A stretch of DNA of 11,697 bases from an uncultured Caulobacteraceae bacterium (lineage in GTDB: Bacteria; Pseudomonadota; Alphaproteobacteria; Caulobacterales; Caulobacteraceae). The stretch spans positions 1 through 11,697 of the forward strand of contig CAMLKO010000019.1 in the NCBI GenBank assembly GCA_946480495.1, written 5' to 3'. A program made the translations under genes and the position numbers. The notes below the pieces were generated by a model that made no database searches, was not told the DNA's origin, and saw nothing but the letters and a program-made list of their open reading frames with translations. The first letter of the stretch is position 1. Each line of letters begins with the position of its first letter. This document shows positions 1 to 7,687 of this stretch, piece by piece.

Positions 1-519
1 GTGCTGAAGGAGGACATGCCGGCCAGGATGCTGAAGGGCATGGCCGCCGTCCGGCCGCTGGCGAAGATCGCGCGGCGGCTTGGCGCGGGGCCGGTGTCGT
101 GGGCCGGGCTGGCGCTCGGCTACACCGCCACCGACGACGAGTGGGGCGCGGCGAACCAGACGCGCGAGGCGCTCTGCGCGGAGGTCGCCAAGCGCTTCGA
201 CGACGTCGACGTGATCCTCGCTCCCATCAATCCGGTCGCGGCCTTCCCGCACAACCACAAGCCCTTCGCCCAGCGCCGGCTGGCCTGCTCGGGCGGGCAG
301 ACGATCCCGTATCTGGCGATGCTGGAGTGGATTTCGCTGGCGACCGCGCTTCGCCTGCCCGCGACCGCCATTCCGGCCGGCCACACCACCACGGGCCTTC
401 CCGTCGGCGTCCAGATCATCGGCGCGCGGGGAGCCGACGAACGCAACCTCGCCATCGCGCAGGGGATTGAAGAGGCGCTGGGCGCCTGCTTCACGCCGCC
501 CCCGCCGATCGGCCTATGA
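1..519 (+). CDS. Amidase-signature family protein, C-terminal fragment
   Basis: The reading frame is open from the first base of the window, so this is the last 172 residues or so of a longer gene; the GTG at base 1 is probably not the true start. The fragment resembles the C-terminal part of amidase-signature (GatA-like) hydrolases, which cleave amide bonds with a Ser-cisSer-Lys triad. Typical C-terminal features are visible: the stretch VDVILAPINPVAAF (about residues 69-82), then LRLPATAIPAGHT and GLPVGVQIIGARGADE (about residues 117-146), the usual family ending. The glycine/serine-rich signature and catalytic residues would lie upstream and cannot be checked. The substrate cannot be inferred. 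The stop is TGA at 517-519, 37 bases before ydbH, so co-transcription with the ydb operon is possible. It could also be a GatA paralogue, but absence of gatCB nearby cannot be judged. Confidence 0.85.
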   Translation: MLKEDMPARMLKGMAAVRPLAKIARRLGAGPVSWAGLALGYTATDDEWGAANQTREALCAEVAKRFDDVDVILAPINPVAAFPHNHKPFAQRRLACSGGQTIPYLAMLEWISLATALRLPATAIPAGHTTTGLPVGVQIIGARGADERNLAIAQGIEEALGACFTPPPPIGL

Positions 520-556
520 GGCTACATTCATCTAAGGAGCGTTATCCTCCCCCGGG

Positions 557-3500
557 ATGACCGACACCGCCCGACCTGAACCGCGCGCCTTGAGCGCGAT
601 GCGCTCGCCCTACGCTCAGGCCGGGGCGGAGGCGGGCGCGTTCGTCATGCTGGCCTTCGCGGCCGCGGGGCTGCTGGTCGTCTCCGACCGCCGCGACATC
701 GCCCGCGCCATGGCCGAGGACTGGCTGGCCCAACGCGGCATCGAATCCAGCTTCCAGGTGCAGTCGATCGACGCGGGCGCCTTCACCGGCCGCATGCGGG
801 TAGGCTCCGCGAGCAAGCCGATCTTCACCGCCGACAACGTGCAGGTCGCCTACGACGTGACCACCCCCTGGGCCGGCGGCCCGTTCCACCTGCGCACCAG
901 CGCCGTCCGCATCGTCCGGCCCAGGCTGCGGGTGGCGTTCGACGGCAAGAAATTCTCCGCCGGTCCCCTCGACCGCCTGATCAGCGACTTCCTCAAGCGC
1001 CCGAAGACCAAGGAGCCCGGCCCCGCCGTTTTAATCGACGACTCCCTGACCACCATATCAACGAAGCAGGGACAGGTGCGGCTGACCGGCGACGCCGCGC
1101 TCGACGACGGCAAGCTGCTGCGCTTCGACGGCCGGCTGCTGCCGACCAGCCTCAAGGGCCAGGACTTCACCCTCGTCTCCTCCGGCGGGACGCTCAGCGT
1201 GCGCAAGGTCGGCGAGAGCCTGTCCACCGACCTGCGGCTCGACGTCGACCGTCTGGCGAGCGGCGACATCGACCTGGCCGGCGGCCAGGCGGCGGTGGCC
1301 GGCGTCATCCCCTATCCCGACCCGCAGGCCCAGGCGGTAGCGGGCGGCACGAACCTGCGCGCCGCCATCGCCGTCGACCATGCCAGGCTCGCCGACGCCA
1401 CGGCTTCGGGCTTCGCCACCGAGGCGCGGTTCGTGGGCGCACTGGCGGGCGGCCCGTCGAATCCGGTCTTCTCCGGCGCGGTGGCGGGCTCGGCGTCCGT
1501 CGGCGCGCTCGACAGCGGCGATGTGAAGGCGCGGACGCTGAAGGCGACCCTGACCTCCTCCCATGCCACGCTCGGCCGCGACCTGGCGCTGATGCCCTTC
1601 GTGGGCCGTCTCGAGGCGGGGCGGCTGGAGGCGGCGGACTTCGCGCTCTCCGACAGCAACGCCGCGCTGCGCGGCCGCTTCAGCGCGGGCAAGAACGGCT
1701 ACTTCCTGACCGCCAAGGCCGACGCCCGCGCCGACAGCGGCTTCGACGCCGCCCGGGCGCAACGGATCGCCAACGCCGTCCCGGTGCTCTCGGGCGACCC
1801 GGCGCAGGCCCACGCCATGGCCGCCGCCCTGCAGCGCTTCAGCGCCCGCGCCGAGACCCTGAAGCTCAACGTCCGCAACGGCGACATCCACCTGACGCTG
1901 GCGAGCCCCGTCACCCTGTCGAGCCCCTCCGGCGGCCGCGCCGTACTGACCCCGCACGGCGGCCTCGCGCTGATCGGCGGCAAGCCGTCGGCCTTCGATT
2001 TCGCGATGAACGGCGGCGGCCTGCCCGACCTGAAGGCGCAGATGGCCTCCTTCTCCATCGGCAAGGGCGCCGTCGACGCCCAGCTCGCCATGCAGGGCGC
2101 CTTCAACGCCCCGCCCGCGCAGAAGGCGGTGGTCGACGCCGAGGGCCGCCTGCGCATCGTGGGCGGCCGCACCACCTTCGACCTCGCCCGGTGCGCCACG
2201 GCGTCGGCCGCGCTCATCGACTTCGGCGACACCGACGTGACCGACGCCAGCGCCCGGGTCTGCCCTTCCGGCGGGCCGCTGGTCGTCGCAAGCGGCGGGA
2301 CCTGGCGCGTGGCGGGCCGCTTCGAGGACGGCAAGGGCGCGATCCCGGTCTGGCAGGTCGCCGGGGCGGGCGCGTCGGGCCAGTTCGACACGGGCGGCCA
2401 CGGCGACATGGACCGCGCCGACGTGCGCGTGGAGGCCATCCGCGTCTCCGACACCGACAAGGCGACGCGCTTCAACCCCGTCCGCGCCAACGGCCGCGCC
2501 CAGCTGGCGGGCGGCGTGTGGCGCGGCGCCTTCCCCGTCGCCACCGCCGAGGGCAAGCCGATCGCCGACGTCACGCTGGAGCATGTCGTCGCCAGCGGCG
2601 TCGGCCACGCCGACATCGACGCCCGCGGCCTCGTCTTCGCCGAGCAGGGCCTGCAGCCCTCCGAGATCGCGCCGCTTGGCGACGTGATCCGCGCCGCCAC
2701 CGGTCCCGCCGCCTTCACCGGCCGCCTCGCCTGGGACAAGGCCGGCTCGACCAGCTCCGGCGATCTCGTGGTGAGCAACCTCGCCTTCCGCAGCCCGGCC
2801 GGGCCGGTGAGCGGGCTCAACACCACCCTGCACTTCACCAGCCTGATCCCGCTGACGACCGCGCCGGGCCAGACGGTCAGCGTCCAGCACCTCGCCGCCA
2901 TCACCCCGCTGGACAACGCCGTCGCCGTCTTCGACCTCGCCGCCGACGCCCTGCACCTCCAGGCCGCCAGCGCCACGCTCGCCAAGGGCAAGGTCGCGCT
3001 GGAGCCGCTCACCGTGCCGCTGGCCGACGGCCGCACGGTCACGGGCGTGATGAACCTCAAGCAGGTCGACGTGGGCGAGCTGGTCGCCAACACCTCGCTG
3101 GCCGACCGGATTCAGGTCCAGGCCCTCCTCGACGGCCGCGTGCCCTTCAGCCTGGGCCCGGAAGGCCTGCGCCTCACGGAAGGCCACCTCGTCGCCGACC
3201 GGCCCGGCCGCATCTCGATCAGCCGCACGGTGCTCTCGAACGTGAAGAGCGACGCGAGCGCGGCTCCCGCCAACCCGATGGACGCGACCCCCGCCCAGCC
3301 TGAGCAGTTCAACGCCGTGCAGGACTTCGCCTACCAGGCGATGGAGAACCTCGCCTTCGAAACCATGGAGGCCACCGTCAACAGCGTCGCCAACGGCCGC
3401 CTGAACGTCCTCTTCTCGATCCACGGCCACCACGACCCGAAGGTGGTCAAGGAGGCGAAGATCAGCATCTTCGACGCCCTGCGCGGCAAGGCGTTGAGCA

Positions 3501-3616
3501 AGCCCGTCGACCTGCCCAAGGGCACGCCCGTCAATCTGACCCTCGACACCTCGCTGAACTTCGACGAGCTTCTGGCGGCGTGGCGCCGTGGGTGGGTCGA
3601 TGCGGCGAAAGAGTGA
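557..3616 (+). CDS. ydbH: YdbH-family AsmA-like intermembrane phospholipid transport protein
   Basis: Large 1019-residue protein with one N-terminal membrane segment (about residues 25-43) followed by a long region rich in beta-strand and glycine, predicted to span the periplasm. The E. coli homologue YdbH (about 880 residues) is one of three AsmA-like proteins (with TamB and YhdP) that move glycerophospholipid to the outer membrane. The conserved C-terminus is recognisable: NGRLNVLFSIHGHHDPKVV, then an LPKGTPVNLTLDTSLNFDELL segment ending in AAWRRGW (about residues 950-1011). The strongest support is context: a YnbE-like lipoprotein and a YdbL-like protein follow directly, the same order as in E. 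coli. The chosen ATG has no good ribosome binding site; an AAGGAG lies 17 bases upstream, too far to be ideal. An in-frame ATG at 599 still keeps the membrane segment and is an alternative. Long open frames on the other strand are codon-bias shadows. Confidence 0.88.
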   Translation: MTDTARPEPRALSAMRSPYAQAGAEAGAFVMLAFAAAGLLVVSDRRDIARAMAEDWLAQRGIESSFQVQSIDAGAFTGRMRVGSASKPIFTADNVQVAYDVTTPWAGGPFHLRTSAVRIVRPRLRVAFDGKKFSAGPLDRLISDFLKRPKTKEPGPAVLIDDSLTTISTKQGQVRLTGDAALDDGKLLRFDGRLLPTSLKGQDFTLVSSGGTLSVRKVGESLSTDLRLDVDRLASGDIDLAGGQAAVAGVIPYPDPQAQAVAGGTNLRAAIAVDHARLADATASGFATEARFVGALAGGPSNPVFSGAVAGSASVGALDSGDVKARTLKATLTSSHATLGRDLALMPFVGRLEAGRLEAADFALSDSNAALRGRFSAGKNGYFLTAKADARADSGFDAARAQRIANAVPVLSGDPAQAHAMAAALQRFSARAETLKLNVRNGDIHLTLASPVTLSSPSGGRAVLTPHGGLALIGGKPSAFDFAMNGGGLPDLKAQMASFSIGKGAVDAQLAMQGAFNAPPAQKAVVDAEGRLRIVGGRTTFDLARCATASAALIDFGDTDVTDASARVCPSGGPLVVASGGTWRVAGRFEDGKGAIPVWQVAGAGASGQFDTGGHGDMDRADVRVEAIRVSDTDKATRFNPVRANGRAQLAGGVWRGAFPVATAEGKPIADVTLEHVVASGVGHADIDARGLVFAEQGLQPSEIAPLGDVIRAATGPAAFTGRLAWDKAGSTSSGDLVVSNLAFRSPAGPVSGLNTTLHFTSLIPLTTAPGQTVSVQHLAAITPLDNAVAVFDLAADALHLQAASATLAKGKVALEPLTVPLADGRTVTGVMNLKQVDVGELVANTSLADRIQVQALLDGRVPFSLGPEGLRLTEGHLVADRPGRISISRTVLSNVKSDASAAPANPMDATPAQPEQFNAVQDFAYQAMENLAFETMEATVNSVANGRLNVLFSIHGHHDPKVVKEAKISIFDALRGKALSKPVDLPKGTPVNLTLDTSLNFDELLAAWRRGWVDAAKE

Positions 3617-3680
3617 GCTTATGCGTTCACACCCCGTTCAGCGGCCAAGCCGTCAAATGATGACGCTTAGGAGAGAGCCC

Positions 3681-3869
3681 ATGATCAGACGCGGATTGAT
3701 CGCCGCCATGACCGTAATGGTCGCCGCAGCCTCGCTTGGGGCATGCACGCCGACCGTGCGGGTCAAGGTGGATCCGATCAACATCTACGCCAAGCTGGAC
3801 GCGGATGTCCGCGTGCGCCTCGACAAGGACGTCCAGGCGCTGATCCAGCAGAACCCGAACCTCTTCTAG
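3681..3869 (+). CDS. ynbE: YnbE-family outer-membrane lipoprotein
   Basis: A 62-residue lipoprotein. The start at 3681 is chosen because AGGAG at 3669-3673 lies 7 bases upstream and because it places a clean lipoprotein signal at the N-terminus: MIRR, a hydrophobic core, then the lipobox LGAC with Cys22. An upstream in-frame ATG (3588) would overlap the end of ydbH and add a non-signal-like leader, so I rejected it. The mature 41 residues contain VDPINIYAKLDADVRVRLD and end in QQNPNLF, matching my recollection of E. coli YnbE (lipobox, INMN-like strand, KDVEEL helix, DLF end). YnbE is an outer-membrane lipoprotein that pairs with the C-terminus of YdbH to complete the intermembrane bridge. 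Threonine follows the lipidated cysteine, so there is no Asp+2 inner-membrane retention signal. It lies 64 bases after ydbH and 12 before ydbL, so one operon is likely. Confidence 0.9.
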   Translation: MIRRGLIAAMTVMVAAASLGACTPTVRVKVDPINIYAKLDADVRVRLDKDVQALIQQNPNLF

Positions 3870-3881
3870 GCGGAAAGACAG

Positions 3882-4244
3882 ATGAAGATGCGCAAGACCT
3901 TTTTCGCCATCGCCGCCGGCCTCTCGATCGTGGCCGCCGCCGGCGTGGCCATGTCCCAGACCCCGGCCCAGAAGGCCACCGTCGACGCCGCCAAGGTGCA
4001 GGGCGTCGTGGGCGAGCAGGGCGACGGCTTCCTGGGCTTTGTCTCGGGTCCCGGCGACGCCTCCCTGCAGGCCGCGGTGAGCGCCATCAACGCCGCGCGC
4101 GCCGCGCTCTATGCGGAAAGCGCCAGCAGGACCGGCGTCACCGCCGAGGCCGCCGGCCAGGCGACCGCGCGCCAGCTCTACGACCGCATTCCCACGGGCC
4201 AATGGTACCGGCCGCTTGGCGGCTCCTGGATGCGGAAGGGCTAA
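3882..4244 (+). CDS. ydbL: YdbL family (DUF1318) exported protein
   Basis: A 120-residue protein with a classical signal peptide (MKMRK, hydrophobic residues 6-23, likely cleavage after AMS, about residue 25), so it acts in the periplasm. The DUF1318/YdbL motif VGEQGDGFLG is at residues 43-52, followed by a helical region (INAARAALYAESA, about 69-81) and a QLYDRIPTGQWY segment near the C-terminus (about 98-109). In E. coli ydbL is the third gene after ydbH and ynbE, and its product has been proposed to act as a chaperone or modulator of the YdbH-YnbE bridge; I infer the same role here from order and family. The start codon lies 12 bases after the ynbE stop with a weak purine-rich GGAAAG upstream. 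The TAA stop (4242-4244) overlaps the stop codon of the convergent cysQ gene. Confidence 0.9.
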   Translation: MKMRKTFFAIAAGLSIVAAAGVAMSQTPAQKATVDAAKVQGVVGEQGDGFLGFVSGPGDASLQAAVSAINAARAALYAESASRTGVTAEAAGQATARQLYDRIPTGQWYRPLGGSWMRKG

Positions 4245-5008
4245 CCCCCCCGCGCCACGAACCAGCCGTTGAGGAACCGCTCGTCTGCCTTGCCGTAGAC
4301 GAGCGGTTTTCCGTCGGGGGTGGTGACGCTGCCGCCCGCCGCTTCCAGCACCGCATGACCGGCCGCGATATCCCACTCGCTGGTGGGCCCATGGCGCGGA
4401 TAGATGTCGGCCGAGCCCTCGGCGATGCGGCAGAACTTGATCGAGGAATCCATCGGCTCGCGCAGGTTAAAGCCGTACTGCTCGGCCAGCTGGACGGCGC
4501 GCTCTTCCTTCATGGTGTGGCTGACCAGCGCCAGCGCGCTGCCCTTCGGCCAGGGCCGCACGCGCACCGGATCCAGCACCTGCGAGCGGCAGCGGCGCTT
4601 CATCGCGCCCTCGCGCGTCGTCAGCCAGATCTCGCCCGTGGCCGGCGCGCAGACCGCGCCCGCGACGGGGCGGCGGTCCTGCACCAGGCCGATGTTGACG
4701 GTGAAGTTGGGATCGCGCCGCACGAAGGCCTTGGTGCCGTCCACCGGGTCGACCAGGAAGAAGCGCGGCCCGATCTCGTCGGGCGTGCCGAACTCGCTGG
4801 CGTGCTCTTCGGAGACCACCGGCACGTCGGGAAAACGCTCGCGCAGCCGCTGCAGGATCAGCCGCTCGCCCGCGCGGTCGGCCTCGGTGACGGGGCTTTC
4901 GTCGGCCTTCTGGACGACCTCCATCTCGGTTTCCCAGAAGGGCAGCACGACGCCCGCCGCTTCTTCGACGATCTCGGCCAGCACGATGCCGATGTCGGCG
5001 TCCTTCAT
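4241..5008 (-). CDS. cysQ: 3'(2'),5'-bisphosphate nucleotidase CysQ
   Basis: A 255-residue member of the inositol monophosphatase superfamily; CysQ hydrolyses 3'-phosphoadenosine 5'-phosphate (PAP) to AMP and phosphate and so clears the by-product of sulfate assimilation. The metal-binding motifs are all present: DESPVTEAD (36-44), VSEE (65-68), LVDPVDGT (85-92, the family's WDPIDGT motif) and SEWDIAAGHAVLEAAGG (210-226). The wording PRHGPTSEWD before the last motif is typical of CysQ rather than SuhB-type inositol phosphatases, though a histidinol-phosphatase (HisN-like) activity cannot be excluded. The ATG at 5006-5008 has GGAG nine bases upstream. It converges with ydbL with a four-base overlap (stop codons share CTAA) and is divergent from chpT, with 47 bases between starts. 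Its 3' end carries an inverted repeat discussed separately. Confidence 0.9.
   Translation of the reverse strand: MKDADIGIVLAEIVEEAAGVVLPFWETEMEVVQKADESPVTEADRAGERLILQRLRERFPDVPVVSEEHASEFGTPDEIGPRFFLVDPVDGTKAFVRRDPNFTVNIGLVQDRRPVAGAVCAPATGEIWLTTREGAMKRRCRSQVLDPVRVRPWPKGSALALVSHTMKEERAVQLAEQYGFNLREPMDSSIKFCRIAEGSADIYPRHGPTSEWDIAAGHAVLEAAGGSVTTPDGKPLVYGKADERFLNGWFVARGG
4273..4310 (+). terminator. Candidate Rho-independent terminator of the ydb operon, inside cysQ
   Basis: Arms AACCGCTCGTCT (4275-4286) and AGACGAGCGGTT (4297-4308) are a perfect 12-bp inverted repeat. G-T and C-G pairs inside it (4287/4296, 4288/4295) shrink the loop to about six bases. On the + strand it is followed by a short T run (TTTT, 4307-4310), as expected of a weak intrinsic terminator. 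It begins 31 bases after the ydbL stop but lies wholly in the cysQ coding sequence (its last 20 or so codons). The tail is short, so termination may be partial or Rho-assisted. Confidence 0.55.
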
Positions 5009-5055
5009 CGGCGATTTCTCCGGTCGCGAGCCATGGGCGCTGCTCTAGACGTCCG

Positions 5056-5739
5056 GTGACGTTTGCCAAAGCCCCAAATCAGGCCAAGACTTCGGCCGCG
5101 ATGAACGGACGCGATCTCAACGCCACCGAGCTCGCCGCCATGCTGGCGGCGCGGCTGTGCCACGACTTCATCAGTCCGGCGAGCGCCATCGCCTCGGGCC
5201 TCGATCTTCTGGAAGACCCGACGGCGCAGGACATGCGCGACGACGCCATGGGCCTGATCGCCCAGAGCGCCCGCAAGCTGGTGGACATGCTGGCCTTCGC
5301 CCGGGTGGCCTTCGGCGCCTCGGCCTCGGCCGAGGAGTTCGACGTGCGCGAGCTTGAGGCGCTGGCGCGCGGCGTCTTCGCCCACGTGCGGCCCGAACTC
5401 GAGTGGAACGTCGAGCCGCCGGTGCTGAACAAGGCCGCGGCCCGCGCCATCCTCAACCTCGCCCAGATCGCCGCCGGAGCGCTCCCGATGGGCGGGGTGG
5501 CCAAGGTCCGCGCCGTCGAGGCCGACGGGCAGGTGGTGATCTCCATCGACGCCGAGGGCCGCGCCCGCCTGCGGCCCGAGGTGCTGTCGGGCCTGCGCGG
5601 CGAGCCGCTGGACGGCGCGCTCGGCGGCCACTGGGTGCAGGCCTACTACCTCTATCTGCTGCTGCGCGACGCCGGCGGCCAGGTCGCGGCCGAGGCCGGC
5701 GACGACCACGTCACGCTGGCCGCGTCCGTTCCGATCTAA
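5056..5739 (+). CDS. chpT: Histidine phosphotransferase ChpT
   Basis: ChpT is the dimeric phosphotransfer protein that carries phosphate from the hybrid kinase CckA to CtrA and CpdR, the core of alphaproteobacterial cell-cycle control. The protein (227 residues from GTG) closely matches my memory of C. crescentus ChpT: AARLCHDFISPASAI (31-45) with phospho-accepting His36, GLDLLEDPTAQDMRDDAM (48-65), RVAFGASASAEEFD (83-96), and a degenerate kinase-like C-terminal domain ending in AASVPI with no recognisable ATP-binding N and G boxes. Start choice is uncertain: GTG 5056 gives about the family's usual length, whereas ATG 5101 would put the histidine at residue 21; neither has a clear ribosome binding site. 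I see no TTAA-N7-TTAA CtrA box in the short divergent region shared with cysQ. The 3' end overlaps the convergent paiB-like gene by 29 bases. Confidence 0.93.
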   Translation: MTFAKAPNQAKTSAAMNGRDLNATELAAMLAARLCHDFISPASAIASGLDLLEDPTAQDMRDDAMGLIAQSARKLVDMLAFARVAFGASASAEEFDVRELEALARGVFAHVRPELEWNVEPPVLNKAAARAILNLAQIAAGALPMGGVAKVRAVEADGQVVISIDAEGRARLRPEVLSGLRGEPLDGALGGHWVQAYYLYLLLRDAGGQVAAEAGDDHVTLAASVPI

Positions 5740-6322
5740 GCCGCACCAGCCGCGCGACCTCGGCCGAGCCCGCGGCGTCGAGCGCGTCGGCTATGCGCCC
5801 CATCACCGCCGCGTCCTTGTTCTGCGAGAGCTTGGTCACGCCCTCGAAGCGTTCGATGCGCATTTCGAAGGCCCGGATGCCGCGCAGCAGCGTCTCGAAC
5901 CGCCCGGGCGTCATCTTGCCCCGCGTCCACGGCGGCTTGGGCGCCAGCTTTCCCTCGAAATGGGCGGAGAGGTCGTCGAGCAGGGCCGCCCCGTCTTCCA
6001 GCGGCGTGACCGGTCCTTCCATCTCGACCGAGAGGTAGTTCCAGGTCGGGACCTGATCCTCGACGCCGTACCAGTCGGGGCTGACATAGGCGTCGGGCCC
6101 GCTGACCACGACCAGCGCCGTCCCGCCCGCCTCCAGCACCGGGACGAGAGCATTGGCGCGCGAGAGGTGGAAGCGCAGCCTGCGCCCCTCCAGCAGCAGC
6201 GCGGCGTGCGCGGCGACCGGCCGGCCGTCGGCGGTCCCGATCACCAGCCCAAAGCCGCGCTCGGCGACCAGCGCCGAAAGCGCGGCCTCGTCGGTTTCCT
6301 TGAAGTAGGGCGCCGGATGCAT
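5711..6322 (-). CDS. PaiB-like FMN-binding split-barrel protein
   Basis: A 203-residue protein of the PaiB family (often named FMN-binding negative transcriptional regulator after Bacillus subtilis PaiB). Recognisable features are the MHPAPYFKETDE start, a flavin-reductase-like split barrel, GPDAYVSPDWYG (75-86), VPTWNY (91-96), and the C-terminal GVTKLSQNK motif (161-169), which is highly conserved in the family. I chose ATG 6322 because MHPAPYF is the usual beginning and GGAGG lies just upstream, though unusually close (about three bases); a GTG at 6337 would add five residues. A regulatory role is only inferred by name: no DNA-binding domain is visible and many homologues may be flavin- or heme-binding enzymes. 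The gene is divergent from a cytochrome P450 with 71 bases between them, so the two may share control. Its 3' end overlaps chpT by 29 bases. Confidence 0.88.
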   Translation of the reverse strand: MHPAPYFKETDEAALSALVAERGFGLVIGTADGRPVAAHAALLLEGRRLRFHLSRANALVPVLEAGGTALVVVSGPDAYVSPDWYGVEDQVPTWNYLSVEMEGPVTPLEDGAALLDDLSAHFEGKLAPKPPWTRGKMTPGRFETLLRGIRAFEMRIERFEGVTKLSQNKDAAVMGRIADALDAAGSAEVARLVRLRSERTRPA

Positions 6323-6359
6323 GCCCCTCCATAGCACGGCCCTTTTCTTCCGCAGCGTC

Positions 6360-6379
6360 AGCGGCGCATCATCGCCGCT
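6360..6379. repeat. Small inverted repeat before the P450 gene
   Basis: AGCGGCG (6360-6366) and CGCCGCT (6373-6379) form a perfect 7-bp inverted repeat around CATCAT, in the 71-base region between the divergent PaiB-like and P450 genes and immediately before the P450 ribosome binding site (AGGGAG, 6381-6386). It could be an operator or a small 5' leader hairpin. Such short GC-only repeats also arise by chance at this composition, so confidence in function is low. Confidence 0.25.
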
Positions 6380-6393
6380 CAGGGAGAAAAGCG

Positions 6394-7677
6394 ATGAGCG
6401 ACGTACGCATCGACGACGACCGGGTCTGGGCAGCGATCGATCCGAAGAACTATGCCGACGACAGCGTCCATGACGCCTTCCGCTGGCTGCGCGCCAACAA
6501 TCCGCTGGGCCGCGCCGAACTGCCGGAGTTCGACCCCTTCTGGATCGTCACCAAGCACGCCGACATCCTGGAGGTCAGCCGCCAGAACGACCTCTTCCAC
6601 AACGGCGACCTGCAGACGACGCTGACGCCCAAGGCCATCGACCTGAAGGTCCGCGCCATGACCGGCGGCAGCCCTCACCTGGTCCGCAGCCTGGTGCAGA
6701 TGGACCCGCCCGATCACCCCAAGTACCGGATCCTGACCCAGGCCTGGTTCCTGCCGCAGAACATCCGCAAGCTCGAGGAGCGCATCCGCCAGATCGCCCG
6801 CGCCCACATCGACCGCATGGCCGACCTCGGCGGAGAGTGCGATTTCGTCAACGACGTGGCGCTGACCTTCCCGCTGCGGGTGATCATGGAGATCCTGGGC
6901 GTCCCCGAAAGCGACGAACCCCGCATGCTGCGCCTGACGCAGGAGCTGTTCGGCTCGACCGACCCGGACCTCAACCGCGGCCACAAGGAGATGGGCGAGG
7001 ACTTCGAGGCGAACCTCGCCGCCGTCCAGAGCGTCATCGGCGACTTCTTCACCTACTTCGACGCCATCACCCAGGACCGCCGCGCCCACCCCACCGACGA
7101 CCTCGCGACCCTGATCGCCAACGGCCAGATCGACGGCCATCCGCTCGGCTCGTTCGAGGCGATGAGCTACTACGTGATCGTCGCGACCGCCGGCCACGAC
7201 ACCACCTCGTCCTCGACGGCCGGCGCGGTCTGGGGCCTGTGCCAGTTCCCCGAGGAGTTCGCCAAGGTGAAGGCCGATCCGTCGCTGATCCCGGGCGTCG
7301 TCGACGAGGCGATCCGCTGGACCACGCCGGTGAAGCACTTCATGCGCTCGGCCACCGCCGACACCGAGCTGCGCGACCGCCAGATCAGGAAGGGCGACTG
7401 GCTGTTCCTCAGCTATCCCTCCGGCAACCGCGACGAGGAGGTGTTCGAGGAGCCCGACGCCTTCCGCGTCGACCGCAAGCCCAACAAGCATCTCGCCTTC
7501 GGCTACGGCGCGCACGTCTGCCTTGGCCAGCACCTGGCCAAGATGGAGATGCGCATCCTGTTCGAGGAGCTGTTCTCGCGGCTGCAGTCGCTGGAGCTGA
7601 ACGGCGAACCCAAGCGCTCAGCCGCCACCTTCGTGGGCGGACCGAAGTCGCTGCCCATCCGCTACAGCCTCAACTAG
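6394..7677 (+). CDS. Cytochrome P450 monooxygenase
   Basis: A complete 427-residue soluble bacterial (class I type) cytochrome P450, which would insert one oxygen atom into an organic substrate using electrons from a ferredoxin and its reductase. Key motifs are intact: oxygen-activating I-helix ATAGHDTT (264-271), K-helix ExxR as EAIR (305-308), and the heme loop FGYGAHVCLG (369-378) with Cys376 as the heme ligand. The C-helix region MDPPDHPKYR (103-112) is typical of bacterial CYPs. There is no N-terminal membrane anchor. No ferredoxin or reductase gene is adjacent, so redox partners must be encoded elsewhere. The substrate is not predictable here; relatives in Alphaproteobacteria act on terpenoids, sterols or fatty acids. 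ATG 6394 is supported by AGGGAG at 6381-6386. The gene stands alone, divergent from the PaiB-like gene and convergent with the entericidin-like gene. Confidence 0.96.
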   Translation: MSDVRIDDDRVWAAIDPKNYADDSVHDAFRWLRANNPLGRAELPEFDPFWIVTKHADILEVSRQNDLFHNGDLQTTLTPKAIDLKVRAMTGGSPHLVRSLVQMDPPDHPKYRILTQAWFLPQNIRKLEERIRQIARAHIDRMADLGGECDFVNDVALTFPLRVIMEILGVPESDEPRMLRLTQELFGSTDPDLNRGHKEMGEDFEANLAAVQSVIGDFFTYFDAITQDRRAHPTDDLATLIANGQIDGHPLGSFEAMSYYVIVATAGHDTTSSSTAGAVWGLCQFPEEFAKVKADPSLIPGVVDEAIRWTTPVKHFMRSATADTELRDRQIRKGDWLFLSYPSGNRDEEVFEEPDAFRVDRKPNKHLAFGYGAHVCLGQHLAKMEMRILFEELFSRLQSLELNGEPKRSAATFVGGPKSLPIRYSLN

Positions 7678-7687
7678 CCACGCGAAT

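Noticed and set aside
1058..3433. A 791-codon open frame on the - strand opposite ydbH, plus other long frames over ydbH (for example 1699-3093 - and 2191-3303 +)
   Set aside because: They have low-complexity Arg/Gly/Ala-rich or Ser/Ala-rich translations with no family resemblance. The GC-rich codon bias of ydbH removes stop codons from other frames. The real frame has a membrane segment, the conserved C-terminus and operon partners.
3588..3680. Upstream ATG for ynbE, overlapping the end of ydbH
   Set aside because: It would put 31 polar residues before the lipoprotein signal, and the ATG at 3681 has a well-placed AGGAG.
4273..4297. GGAAC at 4273-4277 on the + strand as a fifth EcfG promoter
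   Set aside because: The -10 position reads CGTA rather than CGTT, the site is inside cysQ pointing antisense, and the GGAAC is part of the terminator-like stem.
5009..5100. CtrA binding box in front of chpT
   Set aside because: No TTAA-N7-TTAA or close variant is visible in the divergent region.
5758..5768. CTCGGCCGAG palindrome near the chpT/paiB-like junction (also similar at about 5328-5338 in chpT)
   Set aside because: Short GC-only palindromes of this kind are expected by chance in this composition and one lies in plain coding sequence; no terminator features follow.
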